Positions 1-13,690 are shown, counted from the stretch's first letter. The stretch is 64,000 nucleotides of DNA from Viscum album (GCA_963277665.1 OY728137.1:1175050670-1175114669); one strand, 5' to 3'. Program-made: numbers and translations. The notes: generated from the letters alone by a model not told the origin.

Positions 1-180
1 GGTTCATTATTTAGATCTAGATGTTTTCTTTTGGTTTTGAAAGTGTTGGAGGTGTTTTATAAATTACTTAGTTTTAAAATTTTATTGAAAAAACCTTTTC
101 TTGTTTTAATTTATATTTCTTTTAAGTAAATATTCATAAAATTTTAATTTTACTCTTACACATAAATAGATAATTTGATA

Positions 181-560
181 TGCATACGGGTAAATTCCTT
201 CTACCTATACACAGGCTAGTATTTGGGTGTTGTGTAAAGGTAACATTGAATTTATAAGGGTTTTATAATGGTAAACCATCCATTGTGTAAGGGAGGGATG
301 GAGTTTCATCCACTATATAAGGGTTATCTAGGAAACATTCTTCTAGAATAGAATCTAGTGTTTTTATATACTACATAATGGTAAACCTAGGTTTTCAAAG
401 GATGTATAAGGGTAAATCATTACTGCATAAGGGTAGTCAAGATTATGCATAAGGGTAACTCCTAAATTATAAATAATGTGAAATGGAAGGGATGAGTTAT
501 GTAAGGTTAATTATTATTTCCAAAGGTTGTGTAAGGATAACCCAATACCCTTATGCAACA
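181..560. repeat. decayed minisatellite-like stretch (TAAGGGTAA-type motif)
   Basis: About ten imperfect copies of a short motif of the type TGTGTAAGGGTAA or GCATAAGGGTAA occur at irregular spacings of roughly 20-60 bases, for example near 232, 281, 320, 401, 426, 446, 507 and 528. A reverse-oriented copy (ACCCTTATGCA) lies near 545. This resembles the short-motif arrays found in plant gypsy LTRs, such as the TGTGTGGGT array at 56,262 in this window, but the unit is too degraded to assign. It is not the plant telomere repeat. Confidence 0.4.
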
Positions 561-3060
561 ATTATGAGTCGGGTAGGGTTAAACCCCCAAGTTAATTTTA
601 TATATCACCAATTTTGGGAATTTTTTTAACCCTATTTTCAATTTATCTTTCTTATAATTATTTTTCTATTCTTTTTGATAATGTTAAAAACGTAAAATAA
701 TAGAAAATTAATTATTATGAATCGTTAAAGGTTATAATTCATGTTTTAAATGATTTTAAACCTTAAACATTAAAGATTCTATTAAAAATAAAAATTAAGT
801 GGCGATTTTCATTTGGTGTTTTTAATTTTGTAAACCAAAATTCCTCCTGTTTTTTTTTAAATTACCTAAATCATTGCTACCATGTTTTTTTAATATCTTC
901 TTGAGTAAATTTTTTGGCATCCAGATGTTGTAGAAAGAGATCTGATTCATTTTTTTAATTTCCTGTTATTCATTGTAGTAAAACCAATGGAAGGGTTTTG
1001 GAGGATGATTTCCTTGGATAGTGTGTGTGGAACTTCTCTTGTTACTATAGGTTTTTATTCACCGCTATTTATACAGACCTTGATGGGGATTTATGGTACT
1101 GTGATTGTGGTAGGTGATTTCATAAGGCAATCTCTAAAAACTAATAGCTCTTATGATTTTATAATTTAAATTTTTTTCCATTTTTTTAAGCTTGAATTGA
1201 GTTTCTTGATGATGATGATTTCAATTTGAATGGTGTGTGTGTGTTTGACCCTTTTTTATGGATTATCAAACAAAGGATTTATTTTTTGGGAAATGTATTT
1301 GAAGTAAAAGAATTATTTTATGAAATAATTATTAAATGATCAAATGAATTTATTTATGAAATTAAAAAGAAATAAATAGTTTTGAATGGAATGAGTTTAG
1401 AAGAAAAAACATTTGATATTGGATTCTGAAAATGTGATGGCATATTTTTGAAACTTAAACTTGGGGATAATGAAATGATTGATTGTTTTCAATGGTTTTA
1501 TAATGGTTAAAATGAATGATATCCCCTAAAATCATTTATTTCCTTGAAGCACATTGGTGCCTCAGTAGTTTTCTAGGAAGAACACCTACTAGGAATGTAT
1601 CAGATATACCTATAATTTGATTGATGATGATAATGATACTAAAAACAATTGAAAGTAAAGATTCTTTTCTTTTTTATTTTCTCTTATTCCCCCTAGGCTT
1701 GAGACCTAGGAATCTATGCACATTAAGATTCGTACATCACTAAGATGTGTGATAATCCCTCCAAAAACCTATATTAGGGTCTCATAACCATGGTGTTATA
1801 ATTTATTTTAGATTATTGAAATGAGTTAAACATGTCAATGTTATGAAATGTTTTACTCATGTATATTTTTATGTAAATTCTTAATCATTCCTATTATTTA
1901 TAAAAATGAACTTTTTTACCTATAATAATCTATCCCCTTAATGTTTTGAAAAAAACATTTGTATGACCTATTAAAATATTTTCATGCCTTATTTTATTTC
2001 AAATTGGAAATATTTTGGTTACTTGATATGGATTTCTTATGGAATATTTGGTGGGATCCAGCTGGTATTTGTTTCCCTCATCCTACTTTTTCTTTTAATT
2101 GTTTTTAGTATTTCTTATTCTAAATCTTGGCATGGATGAAATTTTTAGAAAGTGTATGTGGATATTCCATAGATGCACATAGGGGTAATCACATTTAAAA
2201 AGTCTGGATGGCCATTGACTTGATCTTGAGTTTAGTGCATGATGAGTGGGACTAAGAGTAAAAACATGGCTAGACACTCTTCAGAAATATGATTTGGTCA
2301 ATCAAATTCTCTTTATGAACCATTATTATGTATTTATTTCATTATTTCTTTAAAGTATTGGGATAATAAGTATTATATAATAATGCTTAAAGTAACCTAG
2401 GTAGAACAATAAGAGTTATATGATGATCCATGTATGATATGGTTAAAAATAAAGTATCATACGTTATAATTAATGTTCCATGTGATTGATCTTTTATATT
2501 CATATGACCATTTACTATGATTTTGTTGAATATTATAATATTCATTTTAGTTATAGTAATTTATTTTAATGGGATCATAAAAATGAATCTGGGAAATGTA
2601 TATATCAAAAACCACAATGTCTTATAACTAGTTGAGAATTTTAGTATATACTTGTTATGATTGAGAAATGCGAGTTTCTTTATCTAACCTAAGGTTGTGT
2701 GGTTGATATATTAATAGAAATTATATCTTGAATCTCCTATCTATTTTCATTTTTGATTGATATATATCAATGATATTCTGGTATATTCTAAAATTTATGA
2801 GTATTATGAGAAACATCAAGGTATTATTCTTAAGTGGATTTTCTTTAAATTTATGGAATCATATATTAAATTGTATAAATAACCGTGAAAAGTAATGTTA
2901 TGAAAAGGTTATACTTTTTAAGAATGATATTGGAGAATATTTGATTGTGGTTTGGATATCTCTTAATTTTAATATATTGTTGATGTTGGGGTAATAAAGG
3001 GGTGATTGGTGTGTTTTCACATGTTTGTATAGGATGAAAAATCCCCAAGAGAATTTGAAT
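561..3060. other. AT-rich DNA, nothing recognised
   Basis: Very AT-rich sequence without a reading frame longer than about 60 codons and without a TE domain, PBS, PPT or tandem repeat that I can recognise on either strand. It is probably old, eroded repeat sequence, judging by its composition and surroundings, but that is inference. Confidence 0.4.
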
Positions 3061-6000
3061 TTTTTTAATTTAGTAGAAGGCTCTATTTTTGAACCATGAT
3101 TTTAAACATGCTTCTACGAGTTGTAACACATAAATTTCATGTTTTTTGGATGGGTTATGAGACCCTGGGAGTCTTCCTAAGGACTCAGGGCATCCCTAGG
3201 AGAGTATAGGGTGGTTATTTTATTCAATACTATAGTAAACCACTGGTCAACAACTGGACCTAGAATGACTATCCGGTGGGGTTTTTTAAGGGGGTAAATT
3301 TACCAAATTACCCATTTATATTTTAAGGGGAACACCAGTCTTTTCTCTCTATTTTTATCACATGTTTAGAGGTTTTTAACCCACTTTCATCCCTTCAACC
3401 CTTCATTTTTTGTTTTTCATCAAGGAAATTTATTTTTGTTTTAGGTGAGAACTACCTTCCTTCTCCCTCCTTTATTCCTTCCCTTGGTTTCTTCATATTT
3501 TTGGTTTTATATGGTTAGGTTTTTATTTCCAATTCCACCATTTCATGGTGGAGTCAATCATTTTTTTTGGAATCCTTTTCTCTTGTGATGAGTGTATTTT
3601 TAGATGCCATCTTCACCTAGTTCTTTATAAATTTGACAAGGTATGTCACTATTATAGTTTTTCTTTGGTTTTCACACCAATTTCAATTAATTATTTTATG
3701 GTTGTGGTGTCATAGGATAGGGATTTGTCTCGGATTGTGTTTAGGAGTGTGTTAGGTGTATCCATCACCCCATAACTCAAATTTTTGATGGGTGATTAAG
3801 GCCTGGTGAGTTATTATATATTATTTTCATTTCATTTGAATTAATTTATTAATTATAAATGTTTTCATTAAATGATTAATGATTCTTTTATTTAGATAGG
3901 ATCTTGTGTTATTGATACGATCTTGGTTGAAAATGAATGAGTATAGAGGGGCTTGAATGGGCCTTATAAATTTTTTCAGTTTTGGAAAATAAATGTTGAA
4001 GCATCAAAAAAATGGTAGGTGATATTCATACTAGATTTATGGTTTAGGTTCATTTTTATGGTGCATGTGGATTCTCAGTCACACCACTAAAGGCACTTGG
4101 CTCATGGTAAGTAATTGAATTAAAAGTTTTAATATCTTATTTTTTAAATAGAAAAGTAAGTTATAAATAATTATAGACCCTTGGATCAGCTAAAGTATTG
4201 AGATCATAAAGGACCCTTGTGCACTATATTTCATTCCTCGAACATCGATGGAAATGGTTGAGACAATTTTAGTGATTCCATATGAAATTTTTACTTATTC
4301 AGGGGAATAAATGACTTAGGTTTGACTTATTGGTCTTATGAATAAGGTTCTAGCCAACTACATGTGGAGGAATGATGTGACTTGAGTGAAGTAGTTTGGG
4401 TGGACCTTGGGAGCACCCATGAGACACTATAGTGTTTTTGGATCGATGAGACTAGGTTTTGGGTGTTTGGGATACCTCTAGTGATAGGTTAACCCTAGGT
4501 GGGAGTTGGGATGAGGAATGACCCTTGAAGGGTCCCTTTATGATGATAGCACTAGATGAACACAAGTGGGGTTTTTTATTGGGTGGTGACCTAGAAAATC
4601 CATAGTGGGTGTCTTTTATATGTTTTAACTTAGGGAACCTGAGTAGCTGTCCTGGGGAAATTTTGACCCAAGTAAGAGGGGGTTCTATGGCATGGATAGT
4701 GATGTATTTGGTGTTATCCCAACCTTGAATCTCTTTATTTTATGTTTGGACTTCATGTATTCCCTTAGGGTGGTTTTATTTATGTTTTGGAAAATTATGA
4801 TAGGGGAGGTCTTTTATTTTATGTTTAGAAAATACCCTAGGGGTGGTGTTTTTGATATGTGATACTTGGATGATAAAACACTGATATAGGGGGTTATTCT
4901 TTTAGGTTATTTCATTAGATTAGTAGACTCCCATATGTGAGGCTTGTGATACAGTAGGTGAGATTTTCATGGATATGGAGTCGGGGGTGATCTTGTACAC
5001 TAGGATGGAGGTTTCTAAGATATTTCCTTGGTTTTTGACACTTACAGCTTATACCGGGATAATAAAACTCCCATATGGGAGGTCCATGTTTCCTATAGTT
5101 ATACTGTGGAGACTGAGGTTTTTTATATAGAGGCACATCCATAAAAACATGATAAGAGACACCCTAAAACTAGTTGAAGAATGTATGGTTGACTAGGTCT
5201 ATGAATATATGGATCAACAATGGTATGGTCTTGGTATATTTGTTGTCCAGTCCACACATTATACTCAGATACATTTTGGCATTGGATTAAAGTAGCTATA
5301 ATGGGTTATTTATTTATTTTATTATTATTTGTTGTTTATTTATTCTAGTCATGTTACATAAACATGTCTCTGCATTGTGAGTTTATCTAGATAGCTAGGG
5401 TATTACCAATAGCATAGGGTGTGGTATGAGTAGTAGTTTTTATGGATCTAGTGTCTTTATTTTATTTTATTTTAGTATGAATATATAACCATCCAAGTGG
5501 GTGGTCAATTGTATGTATGGGATGGATATTTGAGCTTTCACTACATTTCATTTATTACAACCTTTTTTATATTTATCTGATTCAAAATTCAGTTTATGTT
5601 TTTATGGATGATACTTAGTTGTTTTATATTATATTTTTATCTCTGATACAGAGGGTATATCCTCCTTACAATAACTCCTTAGACCATAACTACTATGTAT
5701 AATAATCAATTATTCAGGGAGGTTCTCATGAGGTCACATGGATAACCTGTCATGTTATTGTTCATAAAGTAAATCAGGTCGAGAAATTATAATTTATTTT
5801 GAGAAAATTGATCCAAATAGAATTGAAATCCTTGGAATTTATTTTTAATTTAATGAAAAAGTGAAATGTAATATTTTTTGTGAAGTCTGTCAAATTTTTG
5901 GAATCCTGCTATATATAAATTAGTGTGTGGATTTATAAACTAGTTGTTGAAGACAAGAGTTTTAAAAAGAATATATGATTTCTCTATGATTTAATTTCTT

Positions 6001-6244
6001 GGATATTCAAATGATTTTGGGAAACTTATGCAATAGAGAATATATAATTTGGGTATATATATACTAGGTTAAATTATTTTATGAATGATTATTATTGTTT
6101 GAGGAAAGATAAGTAACTTTCTATATACTAAGAGATTAAGGTAGATGTCATATTAGAAGTTATAACCCAAATAATAGATATTTTATGGTTACCCTCACAA
6201 ACCTTTATAAGAGAGTAATAATTAAAATTTCAAGGAAACAATTT
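3061..6244. other. GC-richer decayed repeat DNA, possibly LTR or interior of an old retroelement
   Basis: This part is noticeably richer in G and has short internal duplications. ACTCCCATATG followed by a GAGG-type tail occurs at 4,927 and again at 5,068, 141 bases apart. An imperfect hairpin (arms near 3,163-3,173 and 3,182-3,190) lies at its left. The strand asymmetry (G and T on +) and the short duplications are typical of decayed LTR sequence. I find no protein domain. Assignment as retroelement DNA on the + strand is inferred from the PPT-like run that ends it at 6,254. Confidence 0.25.
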
Positions 6245-6254
6245 ATTTAAGGGG
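6245..6254 (+). other. candidate polypurine tract
   Basis: The run TTTAAGGGG directly precedes a TGTAAT sequence, the same arrangement (purine run ending in G, then TGTAAT) seen on the opposite strand at 13,675-13,690 for the complete element at 8,778-19,826. This is the only evidence for the boundary. Confidence 0.3.
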
Positions 6255-7770
6255 TGTAATAGGTAATGACCCAAGATTTTGGACACTCTAAATTAATAAT
6301 ATGTTCAATATCTTGTATCACATGCAACATCAAACTAACACAACACCCAACTAAAATGAACTATAACATATTAAAATTACATGAATAATATATTAATTAG
6401 TATATATAAAGATAATAATCAATTAAAATAATTATATATAAATATTTTATTTTATTAATATTTTAAAAAGGCTTTACTTCTTATAACCATTAAAACAGGA
6501 GAGTATTGTATATTACCATAATAAATTAAATTGATCATAGTTAAAAATATATTGTAACAGGTAATATTTATATTTTTAAACAATATATACATATTACATT
6601 ATTTAAAAATGTCTATGAAATAATATTAAAAACACTTAAAGTTTAAAAGGTTCATTTTTTAATAAAATCAGTCTTTATTTATATATTGTATTTTCATTTA
6701 AAAGAAAATTTATAAATTATGTAATTTTAATTTTATTAAGATAATATAATTTTTGGATTAAAATTTTTTTCATTAACTTAGGGTGTATTTTTTATTTTTT
6801 AAAAAAGATTTATTTTTAGGTGAATAGTGAAAAATGACTTTTTTATAGATAACATAACTTTTATAACATTATTATTATATAAGTATGGATTGTGAATTCA
6901 TGAAACCATTTCATAAAATTATATATTTATTTTATAAGTGACTTTATAATTTTAAAAAATTGTTTTAATTTATTAACACTTATTTGACATTTTAGAACTT
7001 AAGTTGTATTTTTCAAAAAAAATTAATACATTATACATTTAGTGTTTTCAAATTTATTTTTATCACTTATTAAAATTAAAATAATAATATTTATTTTAAA
7101 ATTTGAAATAACTACTTATAAATTATATAATAAGGAAAACTTTCTTTTCATTTATAAATTATTAATTAATTCAATAAAAACTAGTTACCTTGTTAAAAAT
7201 CAAAAGGGGTAAGAGGGGTTTAACCAAGATGAAAATCCCAAGAATTTGTTAAATAAAAATACGGTAGTTGGTGGTTGAGGACTTGATTTATATAATCACT
7301 TACCCCTCCATTAGATTCAAATTTTTTATCTACTTTCATTAATAGTGACTTCCCATCATTAATAACTTTTGGGAATTTACAAGAATGTCATCCCTTTTCC
7401 CTTATAAAATGGGTAGTCCACCTCAAACTGCCCCTTACACCAAAACCCACTTGTTTTAGCCCAAAAATATACCCAAACATATCCAAATTATTCGTGTTCA
7501 AATTAAATAGATTTATTAATTCTCAAAATATCATTTCTTAAAGTTTTAACCCCTTGTTAAATGAGATAGTCCAAGTTGTGAAGTATAAATTTCTATGTAC
7601 TACTCCTTATTTTCTAGTTCATTATGTGCACTTATTCTCCCTTAGATTCAATTAAACCAACATAAAATGATAAAAATAAGTATCACTATCATACTGATAT
7701 GTTTTTATAATAATGTTATAATCATTAACCACCCTCCCCTTTTATATTTAATAAAAACGAAAATGTGAAT

Positions 7771-8010
7771 TGTTTGTGTGTGCAGACTACTGCCTCCATG
7801 AAGTAACGTGTTCATTTTCCTAAACTACCTAAAATGGATACTTAAAAGTTAATTAAATATATAAAAATGATATTTATGAATTATATAATATTATTAAATT
7901 ATAAATCATATTACTAATATCTTTTTTTCTATGGAAATGAAATCACCATCTATGTGTGTGTGCGGAATACCACCTCCATGGATCGATGTATTCCATTTTT
8001 CATTACCTCC
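7771..8010. repeat. 180-bp duplicated block
   Basis: A GTGTGTGC-[AG]GA-[AC]TAC-[CT][AG]CCTCCATG-[AG]A segment occurs at about 7,775 and 7,955. The CCTCCATG words lie exactly 180 bases apart. Only two copies are clear, and the surrounding bases diverge quickly. Confidence 0.5.
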
Positions 8011-8772
8011 ATTCATGGATGGTTCTAAGAATGGTTTTAGAGGATTAATATTATTTTTATGATATGAATAAGTTTATTTTAATAAAAAATGAATTATTGA
8101 TTAATGATATGACTAATAAAAAATAGTTATGAAATTAATAGTCTTGAACACGCGAACTGAGAATGAAAAAATAATTTATTCATATTTTGTATTTGTTTCA
8201 TTCCCACAATTTACCATCATAATTATTTATAATATATCAAACTAATTATCATTAATTATATTATTATTTTACTTTTATAATGATATTGTAAATAATCACC
8301 TCATAATCATCCATTATTCATGGTAATTTCATGTTTTTATTCAGTTTGACCACTTACTAGAACAATGCTATGAAATTATATCATGTATGGATATGAAAAC
8401 ATAATTAATGGTATTGTATGATACAAATATATAAATATTAAATATTATTTTGGTTATTTAAATGATACACCAATATTTAACTTGGTAATTAAGAAAACAC
8501 ATTTTCTTGGTTAAGAAAATCATTGAAGTGTGCTTATTATCAATTTCATCATTAAGGTTAAAGAGTGAAACACTCATAATAGAAAATTGAAATTTTATAA
8601 ATAATTATAATTCAACTATTATAGTAACTTTAAGGATATTCTAATGATGAACTTTGGAATAAGAATAAATACTGATACTGCACCTATGAAACAAGTACAA
8701 ACAGTCAAAACTACAAACACGCGATGTTGAAAAATATATAACAACTAATTAATATATATGTAAGGATAATGA

Positions 8773-8777
8773 TTATA
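8773..8777. repeat. target-site duplication TTATA, left copy
   Basis: The five bases just left of the left LTR of the element are TTATA. The same five bases follow the right LTR at 19,827-19,831. Five-base duplications are normal for plant LTR retrotransposons. Confidence 0.75.
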
Positions 8778-9490
8778 TATAACAACCCCAAATCCTCACA
8801 CCCATATCTAGTGATAAAAAATAATATTTATTTTTTCATTAATACTAATAAACATGACCCAATCTAGCCCTTCAAAATATATAACATAAAATTGAATTAT
8901 TTGATCACTAACATACCAAATGACCTTTAAGCTTTAGAGTTTTATAGAATTAGGATATACTCTAACAAGGAATATTGAATAAATAAATAACTGATTCATA
9001 AAAATCTATATGATCTCTAACTACATTCTTCACATCAAGTAACCATATTAGGCATAAAATACTCAAAACCGTTTATCTCAACCTAGGGAAAATGAAACAT
9101 AAGAAAGGTAAGATCAGACTCTCAATAAGGGTAAAAATAATAATTAACAATTCAATGTCATCTGTTATCATAATAAGATATAATAAAATTTCATGAATAT
9201 AACATAATATAATCCATACCAATCAAAACCTATATCATAAAATGTGATGCATGGAATAAATATTTAACCTAATATAATAGTCATATAAGAATCAATAATA
9301 ATGATCCATGTGATGTTGATATTGATCAAAGGAACCATTTAAAATTCATATAAATAACAAAGTAAACATTTTGATATCTATGACTAATATCTTCATATAT
9401 AAATAACAAGAACCCTTACAAATATAATAAAAAATAAAATAAATTTCCATCATAATTCCCCAGATAATATAATCATTACACAATGAAATG

Positions 9491-9550
9491 GAGAGCTATA
9501 TCAGCCTTACCCATCATCGTAAGCTATATTAGGCTCACCCATCATCATAA
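9491..9550. repeat. 27-29-bp minisatellite inside the LTR (2 copies)
   Basis: The unit AGCTATAT-[CT]AG-[CG]-CTTACCCATCATC-type occurs twice here. Its partner in the other LTR (15,521-15,605) has about three copies, so copy number has changed since insertion. Confidence 0.55.
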
Positions 9551-11289
9551 ATAATGTAAATTAACCATATTATAATCATAACGCATGAAATATTTCATTT
9601 TTCGACATAATAATAACCATTATTATTTAATAGCATAATTTACCCATGGAAATGAAATGGGTTCCAAGAAGATATCATAATCCATTCATATAAATAGTAT
9701 GATATGGTATCATTACAACATATCTCCATTTGACTGTAAGTAACATCAAGGGTGGTTGTTGTTGATGAATATAAATGTCAATAAAATATCATTAAAAACA
9801 TTATGGAGTAAAATACCATTTCCACTATAAAAATCCCTTTTAGAAACTAAAAAATAAAAACAATGTTGTGAAAATCCTTTTATTTGAGATTAAACTTACA
9901 AACTTATAAATTTAGATTCAAATAAAATAATATTCATGACAGTGGGAAAAATTGTTTATGTCATAAACATTTAAAATAATCATTCTTTTTAATATTATCT
10001 AAAGAGGTTTGAAAGTGACCCATGTAGAAAATGATATGGAATTTATTTTTTAAAACTTTTAAAAGAAGTTAAAATATCATGTAAAATAACTTTATGAGAT
10101 AATTTATTTTTAAAAAATAGATTTTTTTTAAAACTTTCAAAAACATGGATATATAAGAGAAATATTATTGATCTAAAAGAAGATACAAGACTCATATCAC
10201 TTACAACAAAACTTTATTGATGTTACTTTAACCCATAATATAGGTATTGGAAAATGAATTTTATAAAAAATCTTAACTAGAGGAGAATAAAATATATTTG
10301 GTTTATTAAAATATGAGCATATGATTTCCCCCAAAGAAACCTTAAAGATACACAATCCTAAAAATAAATGATATTGTCACATAATACCTTTACACTTTGG
10401 TAACTTTTATAATCAAAATTAATTGAAAGAAATAATATGATACGGATATTTAAATACCATTATTTTCATGAATTAATTTTTCAAAATTCATTCATGTGGT
10501 ATTAAGTACACAATTCAAATAAGTCATGATGCAGGACATGAAGCAAGTCATAGGAAACTGTGATTTACACAAATAAAACCCTTACAAATATCATAGCTTT
10601 TAATTATTAATTAATCAATGTAAATATTAAGTGTATAGAATTAAAATCCAAAATAAAAAAAATTACATTTCATACAAAATCTTGGAATAATATAATCATT
10701 TAAGTATAAGGTTAACCCAATGAATGAAAATTGAGTGAAGAAACCCCTTACCACTTGGTAACTTTCAAGTCAAATCCACTTAGATGAGATAATTTAAATT
10801 TTCAATTAAGATATCATGAAATATAAATTATTAATTATATTAAATGTAAAATTTATTTATATACACTATATAAAAGAAATTAGGAGTGTAATATTAAAAC
10901 ATGCCTTAGAAAAGGGAAATTGAGATGAAATCCCTTACCTTGAGTCCAGAATTTCAATATATCACTTTTAACTCCTATACTATAAAATTATATGAATTAT
11001 TTATTTTGAAAAACTTTTAATAGGTTTATTAAATTATCATTGAACCATTTTTAATTTATTTTAGATACATATTTAATTACTTAATCATTTAAGTCCGCGT
11101 CAGGTGTTTTGAGTATGTTCGGTTCATAATTTCAAAAAAGATTCTGTGCATTTATCTTAGTCAAATGGGTCATTGTTACATAATATCCAGAATATTAATC
11201 ATTACATAATAATAATTTTTAGAAATTAATTATACTTTTAAAAACAACTATGAAATATGGTTATGAAAACTTAATTATGTTACAATCAC

Positions 11290-11590
11290 AGATATAGTGG
11301 GACATACGTACGCATATGTAACATTTATATTCTTCAATGATTATGAAGGAAAGAAGGTGAGGGTAATTTTATCTCTCTAGAATTATTAATAAATAATAAA
11401 TATAATATTGAATTTTTAAATAATTTATATATATTATCCATGTGATTGGGTGATGAAAAATGAATCACATCTCTTCCTGGAGGTGGTAATACATATGTAC
11501 GCAAGAAAGATGTTATCATTTTCCAATGGATGGAAAGTTAAGAAAACAAATGGTATATTATATTTAAATATTGATAATTATGTCAATAAT

Positions 11591-11625
<35 letters not shown>

Positions 11626-11730
11626 TCCATCATGATAAACATCTATAAGAGGTTATGATGGAAAAATAATTATATCGGTTCGTGAGGCGGAAGTCCATCG
11701 TACACACGAACGGTGATTTTTTTCCACATT
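11290..11730 (-). repeat. three LTR sub-repeats carrying a TACGTACGC core
   Basis: Three related blocks at about 11,303, 11,491 and 11,697, 190-206 bases apart, each carry a core of the TACGTACGC or TCGTACACACG type next to a purine-rich GG-GG word. The corresponding blocks in the other LTR are at about 17,368, 17,559 and 17,757. They retain CpG in a sequence that has otherwise lost it. The position, about 2.0-2.4 kb into the LTR in its own orientation, would suit promoter or enhancer sub-repeats, but that role is inference. Confidence 0.45.
11594..11621. repeat. TA dinucleotide microsatellite
   Basis: A perfect run of about fourteen AT/TA units lies in the left LTR. A matching run is at 17,660-17,685 in the right LTR, so it was present before the element inserted. 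Confidence 0.9.
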
Positions 11731-13674
11731 TTATAAAATATTTTATAGATATTGGTTTTGAAATTAACATAATAAAATATAATTATATGAAATATACTAA
11801 TGTTATTATTTTATCATTAATGAATAATAATTATAAAAGGTATAAGGAGAAAAAAAAACTAAAACATTTGGTTAAAAGCTATACCTCTTCTTCGGACAAC
11901 CTCATTTTCTTTACACATTATGGCATCAAAGGTTGGTCTTATGCCAAAAATAAGACCTATAGAACTTTTAGAGTGATTTTATTAAGGTATTTTTATAGGT
12001 ATACGCTTAACTAAATGTATCTTTAGCATTTTATAGGAGATGAGAGGAAGTTCCCTTTAATAATTAAGGGGAGGGGCATTCTTGGTATTTCTTAAGGTAC
12101 TAAATTAATATAAATTAATATTCTTGGGAAAATGGATTAAAATTGATTTAATTTAAATATAATATTAGTATGATTCCAAATCCTATCATACAATAAAATT
12201 TGGACTAGTTTAGGTGATTTTTTCATTCTTGTCACTTTGTTTGAACCACCATGTTAACCATTGTAACGATTACCATGATATCAATATTTTTTACACTTTA
12301 GGGGTAAGTAAAGTTACTATCAAAGGAAAAGTGACCCATAAATAGATAATGGTTTATAATTAAACCATATATCATTTAATTTTATAATTATAGTTTTTTA
12401 ATAAATTTTTTATATTTAATAAAATATTGTTTGTTATAAAATATCATTATTGTCATTTTTGACACTATTCATTTCATTTGACATTAAATCCATCAAGATA
12501 GTAATAGAATTAAATCAAAAAATTATAAAACATATCTAATAGGTTTTTTTAACTATAAAATTTATGTTAAACTATAAATCACCAAAAAATTATTACTTTT
12601 AGATTTTTGATAAAATCACATGATTTTTATACTATTTACACAAGCATTGTGTCGATGTTGTGTAAGAATTTTAAGTAATTATTTCATCATTAAAAAATAA
12701 CAAAAATTACCGTACAAAATTATATTTAAAATTAAAATTTATAACTCAACATAATTTATCTTTATTCCTGTAATAAAATATTATAGATATAAAAAGTTAA
12801 AAAGTAAAAATTTTAACTTTATCTTTTACTTTGATATTATAAAGGTAAAAAAATAGATCCAAGGGATAAAAGGCCATTTTTTAGAATTTCTTATCATCAT
12901 GGATGAAATAGACTAATACAATGAAATTATGGAATGTTTTGAGTTGATTCTGAGACCACATTTCCTGGTTTTGACCCGTATTTACCCATTTTACCCATAA
13001 AAAGGTGACAAAATATTTACCATAGTTATTATTCAAAATAACTTAAAATAAATGGGCCATATTTAATAAATTTGAACATATTTATTTCAAATATGAAATA
13101 AATTTTTCAATATTCAATTTCTAGAATTCATGAAAATTAATTTAAAATAAAAAAATAAAACTGCCATGAAAAACAATTTTCCAGAAAAATCCTTTTTAAG
13201 TACAAAATTTGTTTTATAAAAAATTCAACTGTAAAAATGATTCTAATGAAATTAATTATATTATTTATAATATAATAGAACTAATTTGACTTTAAAACCA
13301 TTCTAAAATATAATTTTATCTTGTAACTTCTTGGAAAAAAATATTTCCCATAAAAGTTTCAAAATTTTAATTATAATATTCACTCACAACAAGTAAAAAA
13401 CCCTATTTTCAAATACAAAAAATTTTTTAAGTAGAAAATGACTTTAATGAAAATTGAGTGATTATTTCATAGGCATTAATCAATACATTTATATGAATTA
13501 TTCTTTTATATATATTTAAAAATGTAGTTAATCTATTTAGTTCCCACAAATTTAATTGTTATGATCTAACTAAAACATTTAAATAATAATATTTCATGGT
13601 TTGTTTAAGATTGGTGTTTTGTATTGTATACACTATTGAAAATAATATTCTTTTTAAAATTTAGAGATATTACA

Positions 13675-13690
13675 TCCCCCTAAAAAATTT
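13675..13690 (-). other. polypurine tract of the LARD-type element
   Basis: The + strand shows TCCCCCTAAAAAATTT immediately after the LTR end; read on the minus strand this is AAATTTTTTAGGGGGA followed by TGTAAT. A purine-rich run ending in five G just before the LTR is the expected primer site for plus-strand DNA synthesis. Confidence 0.75.

Larger units (their letters stand above)
6255..8777 (+). mobile_element. probable truncated LTR, + orientation, related to the giant-LTR element
   Basis: It starts TGTAAT after a PPT-like run. Its first 150 bases resemble, in composition and in short words such as TTCAATA, ACATG and CAAC, the reverse complement of the LTR ends at 13,674 and 19,826. It also contains two copies, 180 bases apart, of a GTGTGTGC ... 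CCTCCATG block (around 7,775 and 7,955). That block recalls the inverted GGAGGTGGTA ... GTACGC block near 11,480 in the neighbouring element. The interpretation is an LTR of the same broad family in opposite orientation, cut at 8,777 where the next element begins. The match is weak and by eye only. Confidence 0.3.
8778..13674 (-). mobile_element. left LTR (3' LTR) of the LARD-type element, 4,897 bp
   Basis: It aligns along its length with 14,791-19,826. Examples are the TATAACA start with its CCC run, the GGAGAG-TATAT minisatellite (9,491 versus 15,521), the TCAGGTGTTTTGAG word (11,100 versus 17,165), the TACGTACGC block (11,303 versus 17,370) and the TA microsatellite (11,594 versus 17,660). 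The inner end TTACA is followed directly by the polypurine tract. A 110-codon open frame at 11,682-12,014 lies inside and is not conserved in the other LTR, so it is not a gene. Confidence 0.78.

Noticed and set aside
181..560. Interstitial telomere repeat
   Set aside because: The motif is TAAGGGTAA-like and irregular. The plant telomere unit TTTAGGG is not present in tandem.
11682..12014. 110-codon open frame on +
   Set aside because: It lies in an LTR and opposite to the direction of the element. The homologous place in the other LTR (about 17,750-18,080) is not open.
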